A stretch of 64,000 bases of DNA from Rotaria macrura (lineage: Eukaryota; Rotifera; Eurotatoria; Philodinida; Philodinidae): contig OENT01000705.1 in the NCBI GenBank assembly GCA_900239685.1, positions 1-64,000 of the forward strand. The letters run 5' to 3'. Positions 46,099 to 56,982 of this stretch are shown here, one piece after another. A model generated the notes under the pieces. It saw only the letters and a list, made by a program, of their open reading frames with translations. It was not told the DNA's origin and made no database searches. Within the stretch, counting starts at the first letter, position 1. Each line of letters opens with the position of its first letter. A program made the position numbers and the translations under genes.

Positions 46099-46293
46099 TC
46101 ATTGGGTCTTCATCATTGCTAAGTTTCGGACGTATCTGGAGAACTAAAACTGCTCATAGCATGAAGTATAAATGATTAGATAATGAATCATTTTTTTCCA
46201 AATCTGAAAATATAATAATACTATTAGAAAAGCCGTATGACATATATACGTTCTTGAACTGTTACCGCTTTCAACTACAATTCGACACGAACC

Positions 46294-46560
46294 ATGTGGT
46301 AAGTTTGAATTCAAGAACAACGAAATTCTTAGTTCGTTCTGTTTTGTTTTAGGCTCTAACTCGTCTCTCCAAAAAAGGTAAGTTCCTATTCATTACTAAA
46401 ATTATTTCTATATCTGTTTCCTGTGCTTTAGGTTGATACCGATTATGTTAAACGTGATAAGTTCTAATTCAATAATGATAAACATATTTATTCATTTATT
46501 CTTTCCTGTTTTACACTGTTATCGATATGGTCCAACTTATACGTTAGGGCATAAATAAAT
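46294..46560 (+). other. Possible spliced transcript with two 54-nt introns
   Basis: Two consecutive stretches look like perfect introns: 46299-46352 (GTAAGT...TTGTTTTAG) and 46378-46431 (GTAAGT...GTGCTTTAG), each exactly 54 nt, separated by a 25-nt exon (GCTCTAACTCGTCTCTCCAAA and 4 more bases). The ATG at 46294 followed through the join gives only MWL and a stop. Another frame is open to 46555 but has no start. This may be the 5' UTR of a lost gene or a non-coding RNA. Confidence 0.4.
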
Positions 46561-46569
46561 ACGAGAGGA

Positions 46570-46840
46570 TTGAAGAAAGGTAACGAGTTTAGTTAAGTTA
46601 CAGAGATACACTAAGGATAAGGGGTTAAGATGAGTTAGAGAGATAGATTAAGGGTAAGGTGTTAAGTCACTGTAGATAGATAGTATAAGGTTAAGGAGAT
46701 AAGGTAGGTTATTAAAATAGAATAAGATTAATGGTTTCAGTTAGGTTTCAGAGATAGATTGAGATTAAGGGGATAGGTTTCGTTAGAGAGATAGATTAAG
46801 TTCAACGGGGTAGATATAGATAGAGAATAAGTTGGCGATA
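46570..46840. repeat. Degenerate tandem repeat of AGAGATAGATTAAG words
   Basis: Some six units of about 45 bp share GTTAGAGAGATAGATTAAGG and TAAGGGGTTAAG with many changes. It ends directly before the TA target of the element at 46855. Confidence 0.7.
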
Positions 46841-46854
46841 GTTGTCAAGGACTA

Positions 46855-47657
46855 CCCTAGTCGAACATTTTGTAAGCAAGATCTTGAAATCTTGAGACCG
46901 GTAAGCAAGATCTTATCAAGATCTTGAAAAGATAATTTGTGTTGATATATCTTAGTTGTATCAAATATATCTGTACATAAGATCTCGGCAAGATCATGGA
47001 CAAGATATCAGTTACTATTATCTTCTCACAAGATCTTGAATAAAACATACAGCGACATCATTCGTATATTTCGATGCTGACTAGTAGCCATTCACCGTTC
47101 TGTTATGGATATGCAGTCGTATATAAACAACATGATCGACCGTAGGAAGCATACATTTTCAAAATATTTTTTTCAATACTATTTCTCGATTATTAATTAT
47201 TCGAGAACATGCTGATCTCGATCGATGATTGAGAGAGGATTGCCCTGAAGTGGTCTCACGGAGATTCCGCAAACGGAAAACTAGCCAAGTCCCTAGATCT
47301 GACTTGCTTGAATTGTTTGAGAGAGAATAAATAAACTAAAAATAATTTAAAAAAATATAATAACACGTTTTTACAGAAAAAATAAAAAATGCGCGGCACG
47401 TTAGGTTTGAACCACATTTTCAGAATGTGCCGTACATGGTGTCTCAAATCACGACACACGCGACACATTTTATCTTAGTACGTATCCAAGATATTATGGA
47501 TTCGTACTTAAGATCTTACACATCTGTACCCAAGATCTGTAATAAGATCTTAATGCAAGATAATCATATTATCTTGTACCTAAATTTTCAAGATCTGTTC
47601 ACTTATCTGTACCCAAGATCTTGGCCAAGATCTTACTTACAAGATATTCGACTAGGG
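46855..47657. mobile_element. 803-bp TA-flanked element full of AAGATCTTG words
   Basis: Ends CCCTAGTCGAACATTTTGTA and, on the other strand, CCCTAGTCGAATATCTTGTA. TA on both sides (46853-46854 and 47658-47659). At least a dozen AAGATCTTG/CAAGATCTT words, each itself palindromic, crowd both subterminal zones (46878-47040 and 47490-47645). The core (47080-47420) is AT-rich and non-coding. Confidence 0.85.
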
Positions 47658-48130
47658 TAGAGAGTTACAAGTATGATGATGTTGATAAGGATTCAATATG
47701 ATTGTACGGAGCCTGTATAGGAAGTGCGAAATATGAAGTTCTGAGTGCATTAGAATGCGTTAAATGTGCAATGGATCCAATCACAGTATAGTGCATTTGA
47801 AATAATGCATTATAATTCGTTGATATCTCAATGGATTGCAATGCATTTCAGAAAAAAACCATTATAATCCATTATAATGGTTGCATTATAATGCCATTGC
47901 ATTCATTGAGTTTCTATGGCCAAATAATGCATTATAATGTACATTATTTCGGAAAACCGGCTACATGGGTGGTCTTGTATTGAAAAGTCAGTGTGCATTA
48001 AAACTTTTTTGTAATTTTCAATTATTTTGGGCGATCTTGGGTGTTCAGAGAATAGACTCAACGAGATCGATCTACTAATCATATCAGCTCTCGCTTTAGG
48101 GGTGTTCGTGTGTTTTGCAAATACTAGCAA

Positions 48131-48786
48131 AGATTGAATAAAAAATAGCTGAGGGGAGTACGCTCAAGATTTGGATGAAGAATATTTTTTGAAAAAAGTA
48201 AGTTGTTCGATGCAGTTTTCTGTGCTTATTCCGAATAGTTTGCCTATTTTACCTTGGTAGAAGCCTCTTCCAGTGAAAAGCTCAAAATATAATCACATTT
48301 TTCGATGTTTCTGCTACTGAAATAGGAGAAAACAGCATAGGAAAACAATATAAAAACCTAGCTATATTTTCGAAGCTCGCCAAAGGGGCTTCGAGTGACG
48401 TTTGAGTGGAAGCTCTATCTATCAGAAAAAAAGCTATATAGGTTTACAAAATGAACTAGTAGAAAACGGAGTGATTCTAATTTCTCGTTTTCCAAATTGA
48501 ACAGGTAATAGTCGATTAAACTATAGATAATGCTACTAGACTCATTAGTATATGAAGAATTCGAAAATAATATTGACGAAGCGAAGAGTGTAACAGCAGA
48601 GAAATAAGTGTTGGTTTTTTAAGGCAATGCTTTGCAGATTTTTAGACCCCCTCATAGTATTGTGGGTTCTTCTCCAAGAAAATCTTGTCACATCGAAAAG
48701 ATAAGTAGATATTCGTGATCAGCATAACACAGCAAATCTAACAATGTATGTGAAATGGAAAAACATAATATCAAACGATATTATAT
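48131..48786. other. Intergenic, no recognised gene
   Basis: AT-rich spacer between the 3.9-kb composite element and the candidate solo LTR. A few CGAAGC/GCTTCG words near 48375-48400 form a small hairpin (TTTTCGAAGCTC, GGGGCTTCGAG). No exon-like signal. Confidence 0.4.
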
Positions 48787-49063
48787 TGATACGGCAGTTG
48801 TTATTGCATTACTGTATTTGTTCTGCCTGTCTTAATGTATTTTGATCCCTGTCTGATTCCGTTACCTGTTCAATCTTAACTATATATGAACACACTGTGA
48901 TTAATACACGTACACTCTTCATCAATTTATTCAGACTCCTCATTCTTTCATCCACTATTCACTCACCATAAGAACGGCACACCTCTCTCTGCATTCTAAG
49001 AATTCAGAATCATGTATACTCTCCATCTTTGTCTTCTCTCATGTTAACAGAGAACAAGGAGCA
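48787..49063 (+). mobile_element. Candidate solo LTR
   Basis: Starts TGATACGGCAG and ends AAGGAGCA, i.e. TG...CA. TATAT lies on both sides (48782-48786 and 49064-49068). A TATA-like box (AACTATATATGAAC) lies near 48877. The 5-bp duplication is low in complexity, so chance is possible. No primer-binding site or coding region follows. Confidence 0.4.
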
Positions 49064-49068
49064 TATAT

Positions 49069-49767
49069 GCAAGATATGGACTAACAATTACAAAGGTATT
49101 GACAAGAGCAATATACAGCACAATAATTACAAGTAACGTTCATCGACATCGAAAGTCGATTCACTGAGCCCTAGACTGATAGGGGTTACGACTGAAAATG
49201 CCTAAACTCCAGAGAAACTTACTTGTTTCTATAAGAATATGATCATGCAGTTTCAAAGAAACGAGCGGATAACTTCATAGGAAACACGAAAGAGTCAAAT
49301 AAGTGAAAACCAGGCAAGAACAAGGCGAAAATGAGAAATTTCAGAGGAAAAAGAATGAGAAAAAACATAAAGGCAAAGCGATACCGAAGAGGAGAAGCAG
49401 GCCAACTGTGGGCTTGCGGGGGGGGGGGGGCACGGACCTCAAGTCCTCTAGTCGATCAGAAAAGTTTTTCAAAAATCATTTCAGGAGGGGCTCGAAGGTT
49501 CTCAGTGGTGAGGAGCAGGGATGCAACGAACCCGAGCTTTTGTATTGGATTCGGTCACCGAACCCTACACAAAAGTTCGGACTCGTTACATGCCTAGTGG
49601 GGAAGTCGTGGTTTAGGTCTCACCTAGCTACTAACCCGTCAGATTCAGAGATTTTGTGATGGCAGCCTCAAAATACAATAGGATGCACATCCTGCTTGGG
49701 CTTGGTCAGTGTGAGGGAGTTATTCGGCGTTTTCCTCCCATGAATTCAAACAACGTAGGCAAAATAA
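49069..49767. other. No recognised gene; small hAT-like MITE at 49516-49597
   Basis: Frames at 49303-49659 run through lysine-rich low-complexity sequence and a run of 13 G (49419-49431) and are not credible. At 49516-49597 an 82-bp unit has ends CAGGGATGCAACGAACCCGA and, on the other strand, CTAGGCATGTAACGAGTCCG, about 80% alike, with weakly similar flanks (TGAGGAG/TGGGGAA). It resembles a tiny hAT-type MITE. Confidence 0.45.
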
Positions 49768-49914
49768 AAATGGTCACCTGTGTCATTAACGTGGTCGTTC
49801 GTGCCATAAAAATGGTCGTTTGTACCACAGTAATGGTCATTTTTGCCACAGGAATGGTCATCTGTGCCATAAAAATGGACGTTTGTGCCACAAAAATGAT
49901 TGTTTCCGTGGTTG
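49768..49914. repeat. 21-bp minisatellite, seven units
   Basis: The word TGGTC (or a close variant) recurs at 49771, 49792, 49813, 49834, 49855, 49876 and 49897, exactly 21 bases apart. Units read like AAAATGGTCGTTTGTGCCAT. As 21 is a multiple of three, several frames on both strands stay open and give 7-residue repeats (KMVVCTT, GMVICAI, KMDVCAT). This explains the apparent ORFs at 49656-49954. It runs straight into the GACA-type unit at 49909. Confidence 0.9.
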
Positions 49915-49985
49915 TTACAGACAGACGGATAGACAGACACAGGTGAATTCCCATTTCCAGACCCTATCCTTTCAGTCTAGGGAAC
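49909..49985. repeat. Dispersed GACA-type repeat unit, uninterrupted copy
   Basis: GTGGTTGTTACAGACAGACG, then ATAGACAGACACAGGTG, then AATTCCCATTTCCAGACCCT and TTTCAGTCTAGGGAA. It shares order and sequence with 29000-29468, where the GACA tract is split by a foldback element. Confidence 0.75.
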
Positions 49986-50439
49986 AAAGTTTGGACAAGT
50001 ATGACAAATAAAGACACCAGGAGGACACCACATGAAGACACGATGAAATAAGACTCACAAAACGCAAGGATGAATATAACATATAACTGATAGCATATCA
50101 CATCGATATATTTCTTGGCACCGTATGTTTAAGCGAAAAATAAGGGGTGTTGCGATTTTGCATTACCCCTACCTTAAAATATACAAATGAGCTAAAAATA
50201 TAGGTTCACTGGTTTCAGACATTGGTCTTTCGAATGCACATCAAAAATCAATAGTTTGTGTTTTGACGAGTGCTTCGTATACTTGGGTGATTCTCGATGT
50301 TCTCATGAACCCTGATTTTATGTAACTGTGCATGAAAAAAATATAATTTGGACAGTAATAATGATAATTATTCTTTCCCTCATACGTTCATTATTCAGAA
50401 TAGTGGAAATTTATGAATGTAAAACAAGATTATCTCAGA

Positions 50440-51471
50440 AGGGGATTCCAGAACTTCGACAATAAGACCTTCGTCAATAATGGACGAATTTTCGTGGGAC
50501 ATATTGACGAAAGTCCTCAGAAATTTCGCCAATTGGCAAATATCTAGAGGACAAATTGACGGAAGTCGAATAGATTTTCAGTAATGGTAGTCGAAAATTT
50601 ATATCGTAAGTGAAGCAGAAGAACTATAGCCAATATTATTAAAATGTAGTTCGAGTCATACAGTTGGACTTTGTTCAAATATGATCATATCATTAGTTAG
50701 CTCTAGCACGATAGAGTAGAAAAGAGAAACAGTGAATAAGATTGTGTTAAACGATGTGAGATGTCTAAGGAAAAGAAAGAACAAATAGAAAGAAGATGCT
50801 TGAATAAGCTAAATAAAATATCCATCACGAAGTATTTATTCACCAGCTGATGATACACTTGAGGATGATTGAGATCAATTCGAGTTTAATACACTTTTAT
50901 TCTTTTTCTTTCCCTTTTTGCCTTGACCAATGGGTTCACCAAGAAGATAGGCAAGTAACATTAATATTTCAATTAAAGATCTTTCTTTTGAATGAAATAA
51001 ATTTAACGATTTCTGCATTGGTTTACTTTTACGTGCTGCTGCATAAGTAGACGTTTTATGTCTGGAAGGTGAAAAACAAGTCCTGTTTGTATCACCCTAT
51101 GTGATATAATTCTCTGTTATTGTTTCAAACAGTGAATGAATCTCTACAGATTCCAGTACGATTGAACAACTCGTGAGAAGAAACACTGATTTTGTACTGG
51201 TTCAATCATAACCGTCATCCATCAGCTACTTCAAATGAAATCTAAAATACGAATAAAATGATGACTACAGTATAGATGAATACCTAATAGGAATACAGTT
51301 GGTGCCAATATCTTTAATCAACACCACCGTCATACTTTAATTGAAGAAAGTTCACTGGATGTTTGCCAATCGGCGAAAGCATAGTGGGTATATTGGCAAA
51401 AATTTATTGGCTGCTCCCAATCGCGAAAGTCCATTTAGCCAAAGTCCTATTGGCGAACTTCCGCTATCCCC
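50440..51471. mobile_element. Foldback element, AGGGGATTCCAGAAC ends
   Basis: Left AGGGGATTCCAGAACTTCGA and right, on the other strand, AGGGGATAGCGGAAGTTCGC pair for about 45 bp through CAATARGAC. Subterminal GGCGAA/TTGGCAA and GACGAAAGTCC words continue inside both ends (50460-50575 and 51355-51465). The core is AT-rich. No clear target duplication. Confidence 0.6.
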
Positions 51472-52870
51472 TCGAAAGATTGAAATGAAAACTGATTTCG
51501 AGGGGAACTGATGCATAGCAATAAGAATATATAATTCGATACGCTATAAGGAGTATACTATCGGCTTTCATTGAACTAATAACCTATGCTACTGGTCAAG
51601 AGCAAAGATCGAAAAAACAAATTTCAGCATCTTAAGCGTTCTTCTACAAATGCTCCTCATCTGATTACGATTATTTTTATAAAAATATACAAAGTCAACT
51701 GTTCAAATTGGAAGATTATGTGAAATCTTAAATAGAACTGAAAACCAATTTTGGCTTCCCAATATATCATTTTGAAATTCAAAATGTTCTAAAATCCTTT
51801 CAATTCTTTATAATAGACTTTGGAAGCAAGAAAAGTGGTTAAGTGTACAGTTCAGATACCAACTTGGTTGTCCGTTGAAATTATTTTCTGACAATACCAG
51901 ACCGGTTTTCAAAAATACCGTTAGGCTTTCGATAGAGTCAAAAACGTATTCTACACTACTTAACGTGCATTCTAATCAGTATTTTTGGAAAACTTTTGAT
52001 TTCCGATGCTTCTAAACTCTAAAGAGTACTCCAAAAAACCTTTGAAATACACGGAAACCCTCTGGTGAACAAAAAGTGTTCGCGAATGGTTTCGCGAATC
52101 CATGTTGGTTTTCTAGAAAGCGAATACCTTTGGAGAGCAATACGTGAAAAATACTTTATATTAGCTTTCACATTTTTCCATTTTCCTTGTATTTTAGAAA
52201 CGCATGAAATTCATTGAGTTAGTGAGACCCGATAGAATGAAGTTGGGATACATTAGAAATCAAGCAATATCTGATGCACATATACTTTTCCTCTCCATGC
52301 AGCCAAATTTATTCGAAACACTATATTGAAACGAACATAAGATAGTTCTAAAGTGATCCGATCTCCTTAAAAAATCTAACCATGGTGTATTCAATATTTT
52401 TTATCTCAAAAGTAACGAAAAAATGCAATCAAATGCTTCAACAGCCGTAAGTAAAAAATGAGGAACAGTCGAGTACTATGAAAATATTTATTGTTTGCTT
52501 ATTGAGCAATTCCTTCGGGAGGGGACTAATCTTGAATCGAATTCATCAGAATTTTTCAAACTTTCCCATCTGATAGAACTCTATATCCTGAATCCTAAAT
52601 TCTTCTTCAAAGACTTTCAATATGATGGCACGGGTGATTCCGAATAATGATTTCAAGAGGTTTCCCAAGCAAAGCCTGACTGCTCGCTTTTTGCCATTTG
52701 AAACGATGGAAAATTGGAATTTTAGGGGTGCATAAGAATCTATGCAAAAAATATTTACTTGGGCGAAAATTTGTTTCTCTGACGTCTCGCTTGCATATGA
52801 AAGCTTTCTGAGAAACTCAATTTAAGGAAGTTTTATAGACCATGTTTCTCAAGTGAGAAACAAAATTTCC

Positions 52871-53157
52871 AATAACAACCAAGGGTGCCTCACAATCGCC
52901 TTTCGATGCTCTATCCGATTAAGTGACTCTGAAATTTCTTCGAACGAAAAGTGGCTTTTCTCGCTTCAATTTCTGATCTGCTAAGTCCTTGGAAGAAGTC
53001 GAAATATCATTTTTGTGATAGTTGAGCTTCAGCAGGATATGAATATATGTTGCAATCTTCACCCAAACGCTCTGGTGTAACAGAAGAGGACCAAGAAGTT
53101 GAGGAAAATTTGATTTTCCCCTGTAACGGCAATTGTAAGGCACCCAATGTTGTTATT
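52871..53157. mobile_element. Inverted-repeat element inserted in the left palindrome arm
   Basis: AATAACAACCAAGGGTGCCT on the left faces, on the other strand, AATAACAACATTGGGTGCCT on the right. The opposite arm of the palindrome lacks this block (it reads CACCCCTTGTTGGAAATGTT there), which shows that it is an insertion. CAAGGGTG ends suggest the hAT-like group. No clean duplication was resolved. Confidence 0.55.
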
Positions 53158-53526
53158 CGAAATAGGGATGACCCTTTTATCTTTATTTTCCTTTATACTA
53201 AAGGAATAAAGAATTTATTTTTTGATCGGAAATGGGGCTAAAAATATTCCAGGATTATGGAACTCACTGTCAAAAGAATCTATTTTCATTGGACGGACGT
53301 GTTTTGACAGAACCCTGAGTCTTGACAAGCAAAATCATATGGTAGATCTTCACTACTATTTAGTGTATTTTGGCTAGAAAAAAGAAGATTAACTCAAAAC
53401 CAGTATCACATTCTGAATCAGCATTAAAAACGGAACAAACATATGCGTGTTCCGCATATTATTTTAATATATTCAATTTTATCGAAAAATTCACTGTACT
53501 CCCCCTCAGGAGTTTTCGACAAAAAA

Positions 53527-53655
53527 NNNNNNNNNNNNNNNNNNNNNNNNNNNNNNNNNNNNNNNNNNNNNNNNNNNNNNNNNNNNNNNNNNNNNNNNNN
53601 NNNNNNNNNNNNNNNNNNNNNNNNNNNNNNNNNNNNNNNNNNNNNNNNNNNNNNN
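53527..53655. other. Assembly gap, 129 N
   Basis: Run of N exactly at the tip of the giant palindrome. Hairpin tips are difficult for sequencing and assembly. The gap length may be nominal. Confidence 0.98.
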
Positions 53656-53797
53656 GTGAAGATCTACCATATGATTTTGCTTGTCAAGACTCAGGGTTCT
53701 GTCAAAACACGTCCGTCCAATGAAAATAGATTCTTTTGACAGTGAGTTCCATAATCCTGGAATATTTTTAGCCCCATTTCCGATCAAAAAATAAATC

Positions 53798-53990
53798 TGT
53801 TAGGTAGTGGCGCTATCTGCGACCAGTACCTGTTCTCTCTCTTATTTCTCTTCATTGGTCAGTAGACCTATTAATATGTGCGACTAGTTAGTTAGTGTGT
53901 CTGTTGTGTTGTTGTTGGGTGGTTTTCGAATAAGGTGGTGAACTAGTGTCTTGTCAAGTAAATAAAGTATATTTAGTCTACTGACTAACA
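53798..53990 (+). mobile_element. Solo LTR, 193 bp
   Basis: Begins TGTTAGGTAGTGG and ends CTGACTAACA (TGTTAG...CTAACA inverted ends). Direct duplication AAATC on both sides (53793-53797 and 53991-53995). AATAAAG near the 3' end (53961) would serve as poly(A) signal. The opposite arm of the palindrome preserves the empty site as AAAAATAAATTCTTTATTCC, so insertion and duplication are directly visible. No internal retrotransposon region remains, which fits LTR-LTR recombination. The family is not assigned. Confidence 0.85.
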
Positions 53991-54226
53991 AAATCCTTTA
54001 TTCCTTTAGTTTTCCTTTATTTTCTAAAGATAAATGATTCACTTATCTTTATTTAGTAAAGTAACACTAAATGATCACCCCTTGTTGGAAATGTTGTTTC
54101 TCACTTGAGAAACATGGTCCATAAAACTTCCTCGAATTGAGTTCCTCAGAAAGCATTCATATGCAAGCGAGACATCAGAGAAACAAATTGTCGCCCAAGA
54201 AAACATTTTTGGCATAGATTAGTATG

Positions 54227-54617
54227 TGTAACACTCTCCCTTGAGTTTTTTGTTCATCATCATATACTATCACTTTCTTATTAAGTTGATTGTTTATGCA
54301 CGTTGTTCCAGACGTGTCATGTCATCGTGTGTTATATTATACTTTACTCTTCTCTAGCACATATTGTATAATGCTAATCACTTAGCCGTCTGTTGTCTCT
54401 CATCGTGTTTAATTTATCTTTTCTCCTTATGTAACCACACATCACTATTTAGTCTAGCGCATACTTCTAGTCTAATTAGTGCTCAATGTTTGCTCATTCT
54501 CTTTCTCTCGCTATGATCTCTCCTATGTTTCCGCTCTTGTTCTACGCCGAGCATATAAAGAGTAGACGAGAGAGAATAAATTCATTCTGGTGTGGAATAA
54601 ACACTAAATTCGTTGCA
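54227..54617 (+). mobile_element. Solo LTR, 391 bp
   Basis: Begins TGTAACACTCTCCC and ends AAATTCGTTGCA (TG...CA). Direct duplication GTATG on both sides (54222-54226 and 54618-54622). A TATA box (AGCATATAAAGAG) lies near 54550 and AATAAA signals at about 54575 and 54597, in the order promoter then poly(A) signal expected of an LTR on the plus strand. The empty site is seen in the left arm of the palindrome (TAGATTCTTATGCACCCC in reverse). It is a different family from the 193-bp LTR. Confidence 0.85.
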
Positions 54618-54976
54618 GTATGCACTCTAAAAATTCCAATTTTCCATCGTTTAAAATAGCAAAAAGCGAGCAGTCAGGCTTTGCGTGGGAAACCTCTTGA
54701 AATCGTTATTCGGAATCACCCGTGCCATCATATTGAAAGTCTTTGAAGAAGAATTTAGGATTCAGGATATAGAGTTCTATTAGATGGGAAAGTTTGAAAA
54801 AATTCTGATGAATTCGATTCAAGATTAGTTCCCTCCCGAAAGAATTAGCACACTCTCAAATTTGTCCTTTGTTGGTTTTATTAGATACTTGATAAACTAG
54901 TATGCATGGATGTTTTATACCATTGTTAAGGAACTAGAAAATTACAATAGTGTATTGACATTTCAGAAATGAAGAT

Positions 54977-55294
54977 TTGAACTATAGTGGAGTTAGTTTC
55001 TTAAAGGCATTTTGCCACTATCTCAACTCGAACCTTGATCTTCAGGGAATGACACTAAGGTGCGGGCGCTTTGAGCCTCGCCTTAACACTTACATTCACT
55101 ATTTTCTTCGAAAATTTATGGAAGTTCTACGCTTTAGCTCTGAAGGGGATGTGCTGATCAGCTTTTGCTTTCCCTATGAAAACGGGCAACTTTTGATAGT
55201 AAATTCACTCTTTCAAATTCATTTTAGAGACTTCGAAGCTGAAATACACAAAGCGCCTCGCCCTAATTCGATTACTTCCTTCGGTAGTTTCTAG
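54977..55294 (+). CDS. Hypothetical frame, 105 aa, unrecognised
   Basis: Open frame starting MNYSGVSFLKAFCHYLNSNL, with RCGRFEPRLNTYIHYFLRK and LISFCFPYENGQLLIVNS further on. No known motif. GCCTCGCC words occur twice in the DNA (55074 and 55255), which hints at repeat origin, so coding status is doubtful. It lies about 130 bp past the end of the giant palindrome. Confidence 0.25.
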   Translation: MNYSGVSFLKAFCHYLNSNLDLQGMTLRCGRFEPRLNTYIHYFLRKFMEVLRFSSEGDVLISFCFPYENGQLLIVNSLFQIHFRDFEAEIHKAPRPNSITSFGSF

Positions 55295-56461
55295 AATTAA
55301 TTTCCTTTTGTCAGCAACGTCCGTTCGAGTTCATTTTCGGTTCCAGGATACAATTATCAATGTTCACGATTACTCATTAAAAACGAATTAGTTTTGAAGA
55401 AAAAAGTTATCGGAAATGCAGGGCACCGGCGATTGCATCCAGGAAACAAAAAATGAGTTCAAACGGATGCTGCTGAGAAAAAATAAGAAGTTTGTTTAAT
55501 AGCTACCATATGAGATGATATGATTAGGGTCAGTCACTCTATATTGTGAAACAGTTTCTTCTCTATAGAATGATTGGAAGCACTTTAAAAAGAAGAGTAC
55601 GCTTGAGTGCAAAAGTGCCGCACGCTGTCTGTTTCCTGGCTGTGCTGAAAGAAGGCAAGGGAAGGTTCATCGTTTTCTGCAGTTTCGTATCCATTTGTTA
55701 TTGTGGTTCCAATATTGAGGTGCTGAATTTTTAACGGATGCATGTGACTACTAATCAATATGAAATTTTTCGGGAAAAAATCTTTTAGCGTAAGTTTATG
55801 AACGACTCTAGAATGAAATACTGATGTTTATTTCAACAACAGAGCAAATGTTTTATTGACAATGATAATTACGAATTAAATACTGTTTCCCTCACTGGGT
55901 ATGATAGATCAACTTGTCTGGATCATAGGTATTTCAGTCTCGGAATTATCTCGATTTTAGAAGAGTCTTTCGACTTCTAATTGACTTGTAATTCAAGAAC
56001 TAATGACATAGCTAGGTATCATTGACCATTGAAGAAACGTTGCTTGACACCTAACTATATATTCCGAAAACTTAAGAGAGAGTTTTTGAGCTCACCAAGG
56101 AACAGAGGCATTGGTCAAAATTTAAATATTGGAATTTTTATGTTCGTTTGAAAAGGCAGTCTAAAAACATAAACTCAACATTTTCATCTCATTTGAATGT
56201 TCTACAGCAAAGTTAGAGTGCATGAACTATTATGCCTCGCGCATTCATCATCACAAAAATAGCTACAAATGAGTGCATAAATGTCTTTTGAATTTATGCT
56301 CAAACTACTGAGAGAAATCATTTGTTTCATATACCAAAACATGGAGCGTAAAATGATGAAAAAATTGAGCTATTTGAATTATCGTATGTGATTTTTTTAT
56401 CAAGGTATCATACTCGAATGAAAAAGAAAATGTCTGATTTTTTGATAGTAAAATGACCGAC
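55295..56461. other. Intergenic, no recognised gene
   Basis: AT-rich with short frames only; no repeat pairs, RNA gene or exon signals that I can support. Confidence 0.4.
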
Positions 56462-56982
56462 TTCCGTTCGTATATTGGCGTCCACTTTTGAATACCAAGT
56501 GGGACGAAGCTGCAGGTTCTGTATGTTATACAGCTTTTCATTCTCTACAGACTGGTAAAATAATATTGAACACAAAATGTACCTTCGAGCCGTAGCAGAG
56601 CTCACACATCTCGTTTTAATGGCAATTTTGGATGATTTCACAACAAACAAATTTTTTTGGACAGCCCAATTTTTCATTGGAAATAAATCTCTATGCAATC
56701 AATTCGATTCGATGTAGTTTTTAGAGCTAATTCTGAGGGTCCTAATCATTTTGATACGGAATCGTGTCTTCTCAGCGAAAATCACCAAAACATTTTGTTT
56801 TTTGTGAAATCATCCAACATTGCCATTAAAACGAGATGTGTGAGCTCTGCTACGGCTCGAAGGTACATTTTGTGTTCAATATTATTTTACCAGTCTGTAG
56901 AGAATGAAAAGCTGTATAACACACAGAACCTGCAGCTTCGTCCCACTTGGTGTTCAAAAGTGGACGCCAATATACGGAAAAT
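56462..56982. mobile_element. Foldback element with 180-bp arms
   Basis: Arms 56462-56645 and 56805-56982 pair nearly perfectly (CGTATATTGGCGTCCACTTT, GGACGAAGCTGCAGGTTCTG, TACCTTCGAGCCGTAGCAGA, GATGATTTCACAA), around a 160-bp spacer. Mirror open frames on opposite strands give the same peptide, differing by two replacement changes (I/T and Y/C), so there is no sign of protein-level selection. No clear target duplication. Confidence 0.75.

Larger units (their letters stand above)
44027..47969. mobile_element. 3.9-kb composite element with CCCATGTAGCC ends
   Basis: An 11-bp perfect inverted end CCCATGTAGCC starts at 44027 and, reversed, ends at 47969, with TG flanking both sides. Both subterminal zones (44045-44400 and 47745-47950) are full of AATGCATT, ATTATAATG and TCCATTA words, opposite in orientation. 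The interior holds a further foldback (44776-46098), a pair of intron-like units (46299-46431), a degenerate tandem repeat (46570-46840) and a nested TA element (46855-47657). The ends recall the TA element at 30458. No transposase frame is present. Confidence 0.65.
52508..54846. mobile_element. Giant palindrome (foldback) with assembly gap at its centre
   Basis: Outer ends AATTCCTTCGGGAGGGGACT and, on the other strand, AATTCTTTCGGGAGGGAACT. The arms pair through the whole length (GACTTTCAATATGATGGCAC, AAGCAAAGCCTGACTGCTCG, GAGAAACATGGTC, CCGATCAAAAAATAAAT, GTGAAGATCTACCATATGAT) up to the N run. The left arm carries an extra inverted-repeat insertion (52871-53157). The right arm carries two solo LTRs (53798-53990, 54227-54617). 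Part of one arm also occurs at 26624-26812. Non-coding, unless something lies in the gap. Confidence 0.8.

Noticed and set aside
49656..49954. Frames with repeated KMVVCT-like or NDHFYGT-like peptides
   Set aside because: Produced by a 21-bp tandem repeat, whose length keeps every frame open.
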